Origin: Humulus lupulus
Taxonomy: Eukaryota > Streptophyta > Magnoliopsida > Rosales > Cannabaceae
NCBI RefSeq assembly: GCF_963169125.1
Contig: NC_084793.1
Location: 226,160,360-226,224,359 of the forward strand
Direction of reading: 5' to 3'
Length of the DNA: 64,000 nt
Each line of letters begins with the position of its first letter. The first letter of the stretch is position 1. Of the stretch, positions 23,288-35,599 are shown piece after piece. The notes beneath the pieces were generated by a model. It searched no databases, had not been told where the DNA came from, and was given only the letters and a program-made list of their open reading frames with translations. The translations under genes were made by a program, and so were the position numbers.

Positions 23288-24272
23288 TGTAATGCCCTGG
23301 TTGGCCAAGACTGTTACACTTTGTGTTTAAAATAATGCTTAACTCGCTAAGCGTGCCATTTGGACTTAAATGTGTAATTAAAGACTAAATCAAGGTTAGG
23401 TACTAAAAACTTTGGTCAACGAAGTAGTTAATTTACTTAAAAAATATTAAGTTTATACACAGGATCCCAAAAAGTATTTATAAAATGATAAAAGACAAAT
23501 AAAATATAGATTAGTCGTCCTAAGCAGCAAAACAGGGTTCAACCCTAGTTCCTCCCAAGCTATCCCGATCGTGGCAGTCGAGTAGGCTGCATATGTACAC
23601 ACCGCCCCTAAAGCTCTCCAACTCATGGCTGGTCCAACTCTCCCTTTCCCTTACCTGCACCACATAACACTCGTGTGCCAAGGCTCAATAAGAAAACTTA
23701 AATCAACAGGTACAAATGAGCAACAATATATAAGCAGTAAACTTAAATCGAAATATTCAATCAGCAATAGGATATAAGCAATAAGCTTAGCAGGAATAAC
23801 CTGCTTAATCAAACACATAATCCAACCTCAACAATCAATGCAGTGAGTTAAGTACAATCAACAATTCTGTTTATTTGTATAATGTTCAGGCCCGGTGCCC
23901 TTAGGCCGAGTCCTCTGGTCTTATAGCCGACCCCGGCATGCTTAAGTTGGGCTACGTTCCGCACGCTTGCTATCGACCCTGACACCCTTGGGCTGATCTT
24001 CAGAATAGATATAATCACAACTATATTGCACAACACGCAATCAAATGCAACATATACAAGCATGCCCTACCAGATATACTCAAATGCAGTTATAGCCATA
24101 TTATCTCATATAGTCATAGTCGTACTCATATTTATTAACAGGGGTCCGAGCCCCGATCACGAATCTGTTGTAGTTTTCTTACCTCGAGTTTCGTGCGATA
24201 GATGATATGACCTCAAGTACGATCTTGATCCTTAGTCTTTCGATAATCTAATCACAACATAAACATAATCTT
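23288..24272 (-). mobile_element. Truncated 5' LTR of the minus-strand Tekay-like element
   Basis: On the plus strand it starts TGTAATGCCCTGGTTGGCC (LTR 3' end, minus sense). It contains the same AGGGTTCAACCCTAGTTCC and GCATATGTACAC blocks as other LTRs of this family. About 985 bp survive before the plus-strand LTR at 24273. Confidence 0.75.
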
Positions 24273-26993
24273 TGTAATGCCCCAAATTTCCTAATAAGGT
24301 TTAGGACCTTGATTAGGAGGCCGGGAGGGCCATAATTGATTTATTATGTTATTAGATGATTATATGCATGTTTATGTGAATTATATTATTATATGATGAT
24401 AAATACATGCATACGGGTCCACATTTAATTATAAGGGCATTTTGATAATTTGGCCCGTTGAGGGTGTGATTGTGCATTTTCATGCATGTGGGTGAATTAT
24501 AAATAATACCACATTATATGTGGATTTGTTCGAGCCATTCGGCATGAGACGATCATGAAATGCAAGTTTTCAGTCTAGTCATAACGGGGTTAGTTTCGGT
24601 GCTCGGGGTGATTTTAATGATTAGAGCGTTGCTGGGAATTAAAGGGTAACGGGATATGAATTAATGGTGTTGGAGAATATCGAGAATAGCGTGAATTGAA
24701 GGGTGTTAATTATGATTAACGAAATAGTTGGAAAAGGACGATTTTACCCTTGGGAGTCTTTAGAAGCCTTTATTTGACATAGGGGCAAAATGGTCTTTTC
24801 ACCCCTAAGATATATATCAACTCATGGACTGTAGAATGTTAGAGAAAAATAGAGCATCATTATCCTCATCTTTCTCCCTCCCGTACCTATTCTTCTCTCC
24901 TTCTCCCTTTCAATTTTTGAACCCCAATCTGAAGAAACAAGCTAGGAGATCAAAGTTGGGAGCTTAGAAACTTAGTTCATCCATTGAAGAGGACTCAAAT
25001 CCAACTTGAGGTAAGATTTCATCCATAAACTTAAGCTTTACCTTGTTTTTCTTATGGTTTTCAGTCAAAGGAATTTAAGGTGGTTAGTTGAGAATTAATG
25101 GAAGGTTTTGTATAAGATTGCTTGGGTTTTGATGAGGGTGTGATGTAGATGAAGTGTTGGGGTTGAATTTGATGTTTTGGTGATGTTTGGGATTGGTTTA
25201 GAGGTTTGATTTTCAAGGAAAATCACAAGGAAGGAAACTAGGAAAAACCTGGTTCTGCAGGTGGCGCCCCAACGCCATTCCTAGCGCCCCAGAGCTAGGC
25301 AGGGCAGAAAATCTAGGCTTCTCTATTTTGGGGCAGTGCCCCAACGCCACTAGGCAGTGCCCTAGCGCTAGTGCATTTTCCAACAAGCCTATTTTAGGGA
25401 TCGGGATGAATTTTAAGTCTTGGGGTTGGTTCTTTTAAGGCTCGGGGGTCGAGGTCAATCCACCACTTTTGGGTGGATTGAGAGTCACGAGAGTGCGGGA
25501 TGGATCCCAGGAGTGAGGTTTTAGATTATAAACCTTTTATGATTTATTTTATTGATAGGATTCCATATTTTGTTATGACTAGGTGACCGCTAAAGGATCA
25601 AAGGATTGATCATTCTCAAGGGTCGTTCTTTTACTAATTCTTGCTCGAACCCGAGGTAAGAAAAACTGCACCCTGTGTATATGACATGCATGGTTATTCT
25701 TGATGCATGTTGGATGTTTAAATGTGACATGCATGGTTATTGTTGAGGCATGTCAAGCGATTAAATGTGATGCATGCGTTGCACAAGAAACATGTGATTA
25801 GGGCATGCTATGAATATTGAGTATGAGATGGTTCAGAGCTTGAGTCTCTGTGTTTATGCATGATCCTAAATATGCTAGCAATTGTTAAGTAAGCATGCTG
25901 AATGCCTTGTATTCGGATATTTGACATATGACATATGTTTTGTAGCATTGCTTACTTGTGTATGGCACTGACTAGTTAGGGTCGGCACTGGTCGCGTATT
26001 ACTGACCTAAGAGCCCGAAAATGGCATAAGCGTCAAGAACGCAAGGCTGATAAAAGATTAGATCTAATCGATATAAGCATTGAATGACTCTAGGAGCATT
26101 AATTCTGGACCGACCTGAAGGTCGATGAAAATTCTAAGTGCTTGACTAGTCTAGGACTAATTACTCAGAGCCAGGGCCAAAGGCCTAGGTGACTGTTTGT
26201 CACGTGGCTAGGGAGCGGAATCCCATGGTTGTGACTCTATGGTCATGTGATAGGTTATATTGGTGACTAGTTCATCAAACACCTATCTTGATAAGCTAGT
26301 GAAATTATCACTTATTTATAAAGGGAACGGAACCCACCTTAGTGACTTTTACAACTGCCACTCTTCTATTTAGGGCTATAAGCCCAGCATGGTTACCAGA
26401 ACCACCAGTGTTAAATCACTTATCTGATTAGGATTAACTTGATAGTCATCCACTCAGGAGGGCAGGATTTCTTATCCTAGATACCCATCATTACGTGAAC
26501 TTATTTGCCTGCTTGAATAGGGCTATATTTGCTAGGCATGCGCCTTATGATTTGATGACATGTTATTACTGTTCATGAGCATATTGAATTTTCTTGCTGA
26601 GCTTCGGCTCACGGGTGCTATATGGTGCAGGTAAAGGCAAAATAAAGCTAGACCATCCTTGAGTTGGAGAGCTTAGGTGATGATGTGTACATATGCAGCT
26701 GCTCGACTGCCACGACCGAGGTTTGAAGGAGAAGAACTAGGGTTAAACCCTGTTTTGCCGCTTAGATCGGCTGGTTGTAAATATTTTCTTGTAATAGACC
26801 TTTAAATTATATTTTTGGGATCCAAATGTATATAGTAAACGTTCTAATGAAACGTTATATCTTAACCAAAATTTTAAATCCCTAAACTGCTAATCATAAT
26901 TAGTTACACAATTTTGGCCAAATGACTCGATTAGCGGGTTTAGCACTATTTATAAGGCACACCGTAACGGTCCCTAGAGTTTAGGGCATTACA
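24273..26993 (+). mobile_element. 5' LTR of the plus-strand Tekay-like element
   Basis: Begins TGTAATGCCCCAAATTTCC and ends AGTTTAGGGCATTACA, 2721 bp, followed by a PBS and gag. It contains a GCGCC-rich stretch (25260-25375), a GAGGTAAGAAAAACTGCACC motif near 25650 and the GGTGCTATATGGTGCAGGTA block near 26620, all conserved in the other family LTRs. Its left flank is the interrupted minus-strand LTR. Confidence 0.85.
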
Positions 26994-26996
26994 ACT

Positions 26997-27008
26997 TGGT
27001 AACAGAGC
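26997..27008 (+). promoter_or_regulatory. Primer binding site, initiator-Met tRNA type
   Basis: TGGTAACAGAGC, three bases after the LTR end, one base from the iMet complement TGGTATCAGAGC. Confidence 0.8.
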
Positions 27009-27461
27009 GAGCCAAGGTTTATGGTTCCTGAAGACAAGCTGGGCATGTACACTCGTCACTAAAGATAGCTTCACTCAGGGAATGGTAACTATTTCAGTAG
27101 TTATGTGCTTAACTGCTTAAATAGAATGTAAATGCTTTACCTGCACATTGTATTAGGGAGCATGAGATTCTGATAGAGCCTGGCTCTTGACTATATGATT
27201 ATATGCTCCGTGAATATATATATATATATATATATATGAATGCGATTATATGATTTCCTGCTCCATGAATATATAATTGTGATATTTGCATGCTGGAGTT
27301 GGAGGCATGGTAGGTATGTCGGAAGAGCAGGGATTATGATTGATGTATGAATGCCATGGGTATGTTTATAGCACTACAAGTGGTTTGTGAATGTGGTGTG
27401 GTAAGATTGATCCTGTGGGGAAAACTCTTGATATGCTCATCATGTTTAATGGGTAAAGTTA

Positions 27462-28583
27462 TTGACTACATATTCAATCAGCAGGTTTATATCCAAGGCA
27501 GATATGAGGCCTGGTGATGGTTACACAGAGGCTGGGAGTTACAGCCAGGGTTTTAGTTCTTCATCTGCTCTTATGATTTTTCAGCAGATGTTTACAGATT
27601 TGCAATCAAGATTGCAGAGACATGAGGAAGAGATCAGGTGTTTGAAGCAACAACGGAACCTGTCGGGAAACACTTCTTCCTTGGTTATGCCAGGAGTGGC
27701 ATTAGCTTTGGCTCAGCCTAGGGTTGAGAGCAGATGGGAATTTCTCTGTGAAAGATTCTAGAAGTATTACCCTCCAATCTTCGAGGGAGGCCTAGATCCA
27801 TTCGGAGCTAAGAAATGGATGGGCATGATCAGTTCCATTCTTGACAGTATGGGGCTGGTAGGTCACGATAGGGTGGCTTGTGCGACATTTGTATTGTGGG
27901 ATGATGCCCGGATGTGGTGGGAAGTAGTATCCCAGACATGAGACATAGCTGTGATGGATTGGAAAGAATTTAGGCAGCTGTTTAATGAGAAATATTATTG
28001 TGATGTAGCCAAGACTGCTGAGATGAATGGGTTTGTGAATCTCGTTCAGGGAAAGGCATCGGTAACCGAGTATGTTAACAGATTTGATGGGTTGGCCAAG
28101 TTTGCTTTTGACATGGTACCCATAGATGTAGCTCAGAAGGAAAAGTTTGTTCAGGGAGTGAATCCTGGAATAGCTCGGGGCATTAGAGTTGCCCCAGTGC
28201 GTGAAATCTATACCTATGCTTTGGTGGTAGAAAAGGCTCTTGCTGTTGAGAGCATAAGAGATGAGAAGAAGAGTTCCAGAGAGCATGGAGCTCAGATAGT
28301 GGTACCTCCACTTATTGGAGCAAGCAAGAAGGAAAGCTGGAAGACTTACCCAGAATGCACTCGGTGCAAGAGGCATCATCTAGGAGAATGTCGAGCAAGG
28401 GAATGTTTCTCATGTAGAATGTTTGGACATCGTAAGAAGAATTGCCCAATGCTAAGGAAGGATGAGCAAAAGAGGATAGACAGCTCGACTCCAGCTCGAG
28501 TGTTTATTTCGAGGCAGTCAGAGTCTGAGATTGAGACTAGTTCCTTAGGGGTGGCAGGTCAGTTTCCTAGTTCTGAGTTTTGA
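27462..28583 (+). pseudogene. gag: Tekay-like gag, plus strand, nearly complete
   Basis: N-terminal part 27462-27761 with a coiled-coil-like segment (MFTDLQSRLQRHEEEIRCLK) ends at a stop. The core continues in frame as KYYPPIFEGGLDP, WMGMISSILDSMG and VACATFVLWDDA, with another stop near 27938. It is then open from 27951 to 28583: WKEFRQLFNEKYY, FVNLVQGKASVTEYVNRF, FVQGVNPGIARGIRV. The knuckles CTRCKRHHLGEC and CFSCRMFGHRKKNC (C-x2-C-x4-H-x4-C) are intact. The frame ends at 28583 and no protease or RT follows before the Copia LTR. Confidence 0.85.
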
Positions 28584-28804
28584 GTTATGCTGTTTGTTTT
28601 GGTGCCATGCTGTTCCCTAGTTTGTTGCATATAGAGGGGAATAAAGATGATATTGAGATCACATGGTTATGTTGTGATGGGAAAGTGATATTGAATTGGT
28701 GATTTAAGAGATGAGTTGGATTGTGATGAAATGACTCATCAGTTGATATGATAAGGTTGGTTATGATTGATTTTTGAGATGATCCTAGATATGGATGGTC
28801 ATAA
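28584..28804. other. Short spacer between Tekay gag and Copia LTR
   Basis: Sequence just after gag with no protease motif and no supported ORF. It ends where the truncated Copia LTR starts at 28805. The Copia LTR lacks its first 146 bp here, so the junction is a deletion or recombination breakpoint, not a clean insertion. Confidence 0.5.
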
Positions 28805-30365
28805 ATGATCTTGTATTAGTAGGAGAGAATTAAGACCATATATAATGAATAAAATAGTCAGTAACATATTAAAGTAAGGAATCTTTAATAAATGGTTACT
28901 AGTACGGTTTGCTAAGCATACGAGATGCAAGTAATCTAGATTTGGATTACTAACGTGGATAGACAACCTAGTATATATGTTGTATATTATAGAGATTATA
29001 TATGACAACACCGATGAGAATTAATTATCTTTATAAACTTGTTGTTTGACGTAAAGATTTAATTCTTGTCATAATAGATGATCATTTGTAAATTAGTCTA
29101 AATCCTGAGTATTCATGAACTCTTGTTTATGTTTATTAGATCTTTTGATTCACTCTTTAAGGTCTCTTAGAATAATGAGGCTAATGACTTTTGTTTTGGA
29201 GATTCAATATCATGGAAGGCTTGGAACATGAATTACAATATTGGAATCCATGCTTTCCTAACGGATCGAATATTGGTTCCCTTAAAGTTGATTCTAAAAC
29301 TGAATAGTTATTGAGCTCAAATCTATAACTAGATTATAGATTAATTATTTGCTAGTGAAGTAATATACTTAAGGATCAAGAGGTAATTAGAATGGTAAAA
29401 CAGTAATTTTGACTAGCTCTAATTAACGAACCAATAACAAAGGAAAAAACTACATACATTAATTATATCAATGGACTACTAGAGAAAATTTTGTAAATAT
29501 AATTCTATAAATATACTTAGAGTGCAATTCCATATTTATAGTGGAGTAATCATGGAATTAATAAATAAGATTATTAGATTAAAGAGTTTAATTAATAATC
29601 TGGTTTATTCGAGCTTCGTATTATAGGTCCATAGTCTTAAAAGTTGATTAAAAAATAAATGAGAAAATTAGGGCAATCCTAATAGGACTGGGTGACACAC
29701 AATGTAAAGTACAGTGTGTGGCGCCTAGCATCAGGGATTTTTATTCCTACGATTTGAATTTTGAATTTCAAATAAGTTTGTTTAATTAGTTATTTAATTA
29801 TTATTTTTTAATATAATTTAAATAAATAATTAAATGAAAATATTTAATTAGTATTTAATCTGAATTATATTTTAATTAAATAAAGATTATTTAATTAGAA
29901 TAAAAATCTTTATAAGTCTGATAATACGTAACTTTCAGGAGAGGCTTGAATTATTATTTTGAATACAGACTCTCTCTCTAAAGCGATAGTTTTCTCTAAA
30001 CCTGAAAACTATTGTAAACCTTGTCTCTGTCAAAAACTCTCTAGATCTCATGTGTTGAGTACATCTAGGGAGTCACATAAATCAACATTTTGAATCCTGC
30101 ATGCCCACACACGTCCTTGTGTGTTTGAAGATTGGTCTGGAAGATCAGGGTGTGAGATCTCAGAACACTGGATAGGTAGATCGTTGATTTATACAAAAAG
30201 ACTCAGGGACGTGTGTAATTTAATAGGTTACAAGAGGTAATCTTGATCTATTTGTATGTAATTTAATATTTATATATGTGTATGATCCTGGCTGGTATTA
30301 ATATTTATTAAAATGGGTCCATATATTCCACTCCATACCATTGATTTGATCATTTAATACCAACA
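28805..30365 (+). mobile_element. Copia 5' LTR, missing its first 146 bp
   Basis: Aligns with 45887-47764 from ATGATCTTGTATTAG to the terminal CCAACA. It lacks 146 bp at the start. It also lacks about 350 bp present in the 3' LTR at 46707-47055; the break falls at a GTCT shared by both deletion edges. Confidence 0.85.
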
Positions 30366-30367
30366 AT

Positions 30368-30379
30368 TGGTACCAGAGC
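30368..30379 (+). promoter_or_regulatory. Primer binding site of the plus-strand Copia
   Basis: TGGTACCAGAGC two bases after the LTR end, the same iMet-type variant as at 10976-10987. Confidence 0.85.
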
Positions 30380-31086
30380 AGTCTATACATATATATATTA
30401 AATAATGTGTGGGTTTCTTGCATTTGTTATATGTATATTGAATGGATGGATATGTTTTTTGAATGTATGGTCGAAAGATGGATCGTTAATTATATGGTGC
30501 TGTTGGGTTATGAATTTTATTATTTCTTCTAGATCTTGTGTAATCCATGAAGGGCATAGGATTTTTGTAAATTAGTTTGAGAAATATGTATTTTTTTTTA
30601 AATCTGTACACAAAGATGAGGAGGAACCCGAACCATGCACCTAAGAGGCACACGGTCCGCGCCATACGCAGCCCCAGCCCCGCGGCTCCCTGCTGGCAGC
30701 CCTGTGGTCCTAGCGCACACCCCGCGTCCATGCGCGTGCACACCCGCTTGCCTCCGTGCCTGCCAGGCCCGTGTGCCAGGCCCCTGGTCGAGCCCTTGCA
30801 TGCCAGCCAGCCAGCCACCCCACCCCACCCGAGCCCTTGGCTCCTTGTGCCGCCTGCCCTAGGGCACCATTTTGGTGCCCAAAACCCTAATTCCTAAGTT
30901 TATGAAAATATCTTTCATTTAATTAATTTTAAATTATTTGAATTTAAAAGTTTAATTATCTTATTTTAGTTTATTAGAAAATAAAATATTTTTTTGTTGG
31001 GTAAGATATTTTATATCTTAAGTTTAAATAATTATTTGAATTTGATTATTTAATTATTTAAATTCAACTGAATTAAAAAAGATGGT
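30380..31086 (+). other. Copia leader, first part, with GC-rich block
   Basis: An AT-rich leader interrupted by a sharply GC-rich, C-biased block at about 30610-30880. Open frames there run on both strands, but they overlap each other and have no recognisable protein. The block corresponds to 10503-10730 of the minus-strand Copia. I treat it as untranslated leader. Confidence 0.6.
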
Positions 31087-31490
31087 TGTTGACGGTGAAA
31101 TCTCGTCAACGAAATTAGATTGGAAAACTCAAAGGTAAGTGTGGCGATGTTTAGATAAGAACTTAGAATGGACTTATGGAAGGATAAACACAGATCAAGA
31201 ATGGAGTAAAAAATGTATATTGCTTAATAGCCTTTGCATACAATGAATTTTCCAACCCCCTTTCTGGAGGGGGGATCATCTATTTATATTGGAGTTCTAA
31301 TGACTCCTTTGTACATAGTGGTCCCTCAGGACAAAATAGTACATGAGTACACTGTCAGGATAGCAGTACAGGTGGTAGTGGTGTTGGAAGAGTGGTGGTC
31401 TGCTCTAGTATGTGTCAGGGGCTTGCAAAAGTGCTCTTGTCTTGGTACCATATTATGCCTCCACTACTTGTCAGGTACTAACCTCATAAG
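31087..31490 (-). repeat. Left inverted arm, outer part
   Basis: Reverse complement of about 40970-41373. Contains AATATAAATA read on the minus strand (31290-31281) with the expected GGGGG/CCCCC stem-like block next to it and an outward U5-like segment to the terminus. Interrupted at 31490 by the chromovirus. Confidence 0.85.
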
Positions 31491-32105
31491 TGTCACGGGC
31501 CGACTATTTGGGTACTCCAAATAGACGAAACGTGCGACACTTGCAGACTCTTCAAGCTAGCAAGTCAGCCTACAACACACACCTACAGGCAAACAAACTC
31601 AGCGGTTAGCCACATACACATCTTGGACATGTCACAGGCAATAACGAAGTATGAGCAAGCACAAAGCAAGTCATTGCTAGGAACTTCCACACAACACAAA
31701 GCACACAACAACGCAAGTGGCACGCAATGGCCCAACGAAGATAACAAACAAGTAACACATAAGCAACAAGGAAGCACACAGGGGCAAGTATGGATAAATG
31801 TTGCTTTATTAATATATAGCCTTGATAAGGCAAGGGAGTACACAGCTTTGGCCCCTATCTGTTGATGGCCATGGTGCTTCCCTAAGTCACCAGGTCACCT
31901 CCCCCTAAGGAGCCTTCTAGGGAAATAAGGTCCTCCCAGGAACATATATGATTTTTGTCTGGGAGACATATGCCTAATTACAAAACTGCCACTACCCTAT
32001 CCCATGAGGTTGCTTGGTGCAAGACTTGACTAATGATCAAGCACCAAGGCATGCTCACTTACAAAATGGCCCCATTTGGGTGTGCCCAAGGGGCAGCACG
32101 CCACA
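31491..32105 (-). mobile_element. Chromovirus 3' LTR
   Basis: 615 bp. Aligns nearly base for base with 36798-37426. The 14-bp length difference comes mainly from a short duplicated CAAAGAGCACA segment in the right copy (near 37000-37030). Confidence 0.9.
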
Positions 32106-32117
32106 CTCTCCCCCACT
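32106..32117 (-). promoter_or_regulatory. Polypurine tract of the chromovirus
   Basis: The minus strand reads AGTGGGGGAGAG directly before the TGTGGCG start of the 3' LTR. It primes plus-strand DNA synthesis. Confidence 0.85.
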
Positions 32118-32422
32118 CAATCCTTCGGCGTCCTCGACGAAGTAGCTTGTAGATCTTCAATCTTCTGCGTGAGCTTCTTCAAGTCTTCCGCCCTCTCCCA
32201 GCTGATCTCGTCATCTGCGAGCCCCTTCCATTTTACCAGATACTCTTTATACTTTTTACGGTCAGTGGTGAACGTCCTTTCTGCCAGGATTTCTTCAGGT
32301 TGGTGCTTGCTCTTTGGCTGAACGATGACTCCTCCTCTAGTTGACTAGTTGCGCTCTGGATTTGCTGGATCTTCATGATACGGCTTCAAGTTGCTGACGT
32401 GAAGGACCGGGTGTATCTTCAT
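32117..32422 (-). pseudogene. Chromodomain at the C-terminus of integrase
   Basis: After a stop at 32423-32425 the frame continues with HPVLHVSNLKPYHEDP, a second stop (32345-32347), then ILAERTF, KEYLVKWKGLADDEISWE and EDLKKLTQKI. The aromatic and acidic residues (Y, W, W-E) are those that define the chromodomain. In chromoviruses it is thought to steer integration to heterochromatin. The frame ends at the PPT. Confidence 0.88.
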
Positions 32423-33700
32423 CTAAGCTGGTATGTCGACTTTGTAGGAAGTTAGGCCAACTTTTGAGATGAATGAGACCGGACCCTCGTACTTGCGAAC
32501 GAGTTTGATGTCTTTGCCCCCTCGGAATCTCAACTGTTCGGGCCTTAGCTTGATTAACACTAAGTCACCTGCTTTGAACTCCAATGGTCTGCGCTTCTGA
32601 TCTGCCCACTTCTTCATTCTTCTTGATGCTTTTTCTAAGTAAGCTCGGGCAATCTCTATCGTTTTCTTCCAGTCTTTTGTGAAGTGAAAGGCTCGCGGGT
32701 TCCGACCGCGATATTCATCCACTGTGTGGCGAAACAGTGGTTGCTGTCCATTAGCAACTTCAAAAGGGCTCTTATTCGATGAAGAACTCTTTTGAGAGTT
32801 GAAGCAAAATTGAGCTACATTGAGTAGTTGTGGCCAATTCTTCTGATTGGTATTGACAAAGTGGCGCAAGTACTCCTCCAACATCCCATTGAATCTTTCT
32901 GTCTGCCCATCTGTCTGCGGATGGTAGCTCGAGGAAATGTTCAGTTGTGACCCCAAGAGATTGAATAGTTTGGACCAAAAGGTCCCGGTGAATCTTCCAT
33001 CTCGGTCACTAACAATGTTCTGGGGCACTCCCCAGTATTTGACAATATGCTTGAAAAATTGTCTGGTTGTCTCTTCTGCCGAACAGTACTTCGACACTGG
33101 GATGAATGTTGCGTACTTCGAGAATCTATCCACGACCACCAAGATCGCACTTAAATTCCCTATCTTCGGAAGACTGGTGATAAAGTCAAGCGACACACTC
33201 TCCCATGGTTGGCTTGGGACTCGCAAGGGCTCCAACAACCCAAGTGTCTTATTCCTATCGACCTTATCTTGCTGGCAGACGAGACAGGTCTTGGTTTACT
33301 CCACTACATCATCTCGCATTTGTGGCCAGTAGTACCCCTGCTTCAAGAGTGCGTGGGTTCTCTGCCACCCTGGATGACCTGCCCATAGGGTGTCATGACA
33401 CTTGCTTAGTAATGTCCTCCGCAAATCTCCAGCTTTTGGAACATACAAGCGCCCCCCTTTAGCCCACAGAAGATCATCCTCCACCCTGAACTGGCGAGTC
33501 TTGCCTTCTTTTACGAGCATCAGGATGGTCTTGACAACTGGGTCTTTCTCCAGGTTTTCTTTGATGCGCTCCTTGAGTGGAGTGTTCACCACGCTAGCTG
33601 ACAAACTAGCCAAGATCTTTAGAGTCGCCAACTTTGCTTTGCGACTCAAGATGTCAGCTGCCTGGTTCAAGCGTCCTGCCCTGTGCTCAAAACGGAAGTC
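32423..33700 (-). pseudogene. Chromovirus integrase
   Basis: The zinc-binding part at about 33400-33260 shows GHPGWQRTHALLKQGYYWPQ, then CLVCQQDK after a stop at 33296-33298. The core is open at 33238-32423: SLDFITSLPK (first Asp), IVSDRDGRFTG (second Asp), YHPQTDGQTERFN with the catalytic Glu in the usual DD35E spacing. It is followed by SPFEVANGQQP and the GPY/F-type KAGDLVLIKLRPEQLRF, YEGPVSFISKVG. All three catalytic residues are kept. Confidence 0.9.
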
Positions 33701-34203
33701 GAATTCCGCCACGAACTCCTGCCATCGAGCCTGCTTAGGGGTCAGTTTCGACTGAGTAGGGAAATGACTAACAGCTGCAGTATCCGTCTTCACCACGAAC
33801 TTTGACCCCAGAAAGTAATGCCTCCACACTCGCAAGCAACGTATAACTACGAGGAGTTCCTTCTCCTGGGCAGTATACCTCCTCTCAACTTCAGACAGCT
33901 TGCGGCATATGCGACCGGGTGGTCTTCTTGTACTAGTACCCCTCCCAAAGCATAATCTGAGGCATCTGTCTGTACTTCGAAGGGCTTGCTAATAGTTGGC
34001 AAGGCAAGAACAGGATCCTTCATCATGGCTTCCTTCAAACTCCTGAATGCTTCAGCACACTTGTCAGTCCACGCTCAAGTCATACCCTTTTTCAGAAGCT
34101 CGGTCAAGGGTGTTGCCCTTCTTGAGTAGCCGTCCACAAATCGTCTATAGTAGTTGGCTAGGTCCAAGAAGGAGCAGAGTTCTTTCACATTTTTGGGGGC
34201 TTT
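33700..34203 (-). pseudogene. Chromovirus RNase H
   Basis: After a stop at 34204-34206: [18 protein letters not shown], a second stop (34075-34077), VLALPTISKPFEVQTDASDY (first catalytic Asp), GGVLVQEDHPVAYAA. Then comes a frameshift near 33850, and the frame at 33835 reads FVVKTDTAAVSHF, FDFRFEHRAGRLNQAADIL SRK. The H-R-A-G-x-L-N-x-A-D motif is typical. Confidence 0.85.
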
Positions 34204-34980
34204 CTATTCCTGGATTGCCCTCACCTTCTCCAGACCCATACGAATTCGGCCACGTTCCACAACGTGGCCTAAGAACTTGATGCTCTCCTGTGCAAATGAG
34301 CATTTCTCGCGCTTCACATATAGCTGGTTCTCTCTCAACTTCTGAAACACTTGAGCCAAGTGTTCTTGATGCTCTTCAATCGTGGCGCTATAAACCATGA
34401 TATCATCCAAGTACACCACCACGAACTTATATAGATACTCGTGGAATACTTGGTTCATCAGTGTACAAAAAGCAGCAGGTGCATTTGTCAACCCAAACGA
34501 CATTACTCGAAACTCAAATGCTCCGTATCGAGGAACACACGTTGTCTTTGGTTCATCCCCATCTGTAATCCTCACCTGATAGTAGCTCGATCTCAAGTCC
34601 AACTTTGTGAAGTATTTGGCTCCACTTAGCTGGTCGAACAAATCAGCGATCAGAGGGATGGGGTAGGTGTTGCGAACTGTCACCTTGTTGAGAGCCCTAT
34701 AGTCGATGCACAATCTTAAGATCCCATCGTGCTTCTTCTGGAATAGCACAGGGGCGCCAAATGGCACCTTCAACGGTCTGATGAAGCCTGCCTCCAATAA
34801 CTCTTTTAATTGTTTCCTCAACTCATCTAGCTCAGGGGGTGCCATTCTGTATGGCGCTTTTGTTGGAGGTTTCGCTTCGGGCACCAGCTCTATTTGGTGA
34901 TCAATCCCCCTCTTTGGTGGCAAGGCTTTGGGGAGTTTATCTGGCATCACGTCCCCATACATCCTTAAGACCCTCGTAAT
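34204..34980 (-). pseudogene. Chromovirus reverse transcriptase
   Basis: One long open stretch of 252 residues: [71 protein letters not shown] (first catalytic Asp), [29 protein letters not shown] (YLDD at 34413-34402) and [11 protein letters not shown]. Catalytic residues are intact. The frame is closed on both sides by stops (34981-34983 and 34204-34206). Confidence 0.92.
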
Positions 34981-35490
34981 TTATAATGGAACAATCTCTT
35001 CCACTACTTCTTCGAACATGGTGGGTACAGCTACATAAGTGGGTTCTTGTTTCTTCACACCCTTATTGAACTGTAAAGCTGATAGAAGCTTCACACCAGG
35101 GGGTGGTTTCACCTTTGCAGGCACCATTGAAGGAGTCTTTCCCATTATGAGTAAGCTTCCAGTGGCATGAATTGGAATGGCACCTCTCTCGATTAGAAAG
35201 TCCATTCCCAAAACTACATCAGAGTCGTCCATATGGACGACCACTAAGTCAGTCTGCCCCTCCCACGTGTTGATTCTAACTTTTACCCCTTTAGCCACGC
35301 CAGTTGTGGCCAAGGCCTTGGAGTTGACCGCTTTCATGCGGCCTGCATCTTTCTCTAGCTTCAGTCCCAGTCACTTTGCTTCAAGTTCAGAGATGAAGTT
35401 GTGGGTGGCCCCAGTATCAATCATCACGCTTTTGGTGGGCTTTCCATTGATAGTGGCATCCACGAACATTAGCCCCTTCCCTAGGGTCTT
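34981..35490 (-). pseudogene. Chromovirus aspartic protease
   Basis: FVDATINGKPTKSVMIDTGA carries the DTGA active site (about 35425), followed by THNFISELEAK, a stop at 35371-35373, then ALATTGVAKGVKVRINTW, VVHMDDSDVVLGMDFL and the linker into RT. Retropepsin fold motifs are in the usual order. Confidence 0.85.
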
Positions 35491-35599
35491 CTTCCCTTTC
35501 TCGGCATGTTTCTTGAGAGCATTCAACAGGCGGACAGTTCCCATGTGCGCTTACTCTTCGTCTTCCTCTTCTCCTTCGCCATGTTGTTCTTGGCCAATG

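Larger units (their letters stand above)
21704..24272 (-). mobile_element. Tekay/Del-like Gypsy relic, minus strand
   Basis: Minus-strand order: truncated 5' LTR (24272-23288), spacer, PBS (23284-23273), leader, gag (22731-21840). The element ends where the 20860-21703 LTR begins; pol is absent. The outer part of the LTR was removed by insertion of the plus-strand LTR at 24273, so this copy is older than its plus-strand relative at 24273-28583. Confidence 0.75.

Noticed and set aside
27221..27238. Short AT dinucleotide run
   Set aside because: Ordinary small microsatellite in a Tekay leader, not informative.
30577..30897. Pro/Ala/His-rich frames in the GC-rich block
   Set aside because: Several overlapping frames on both strands; the block is part of a Copia leader, and the homologous block in the other copy does not keep any frame.
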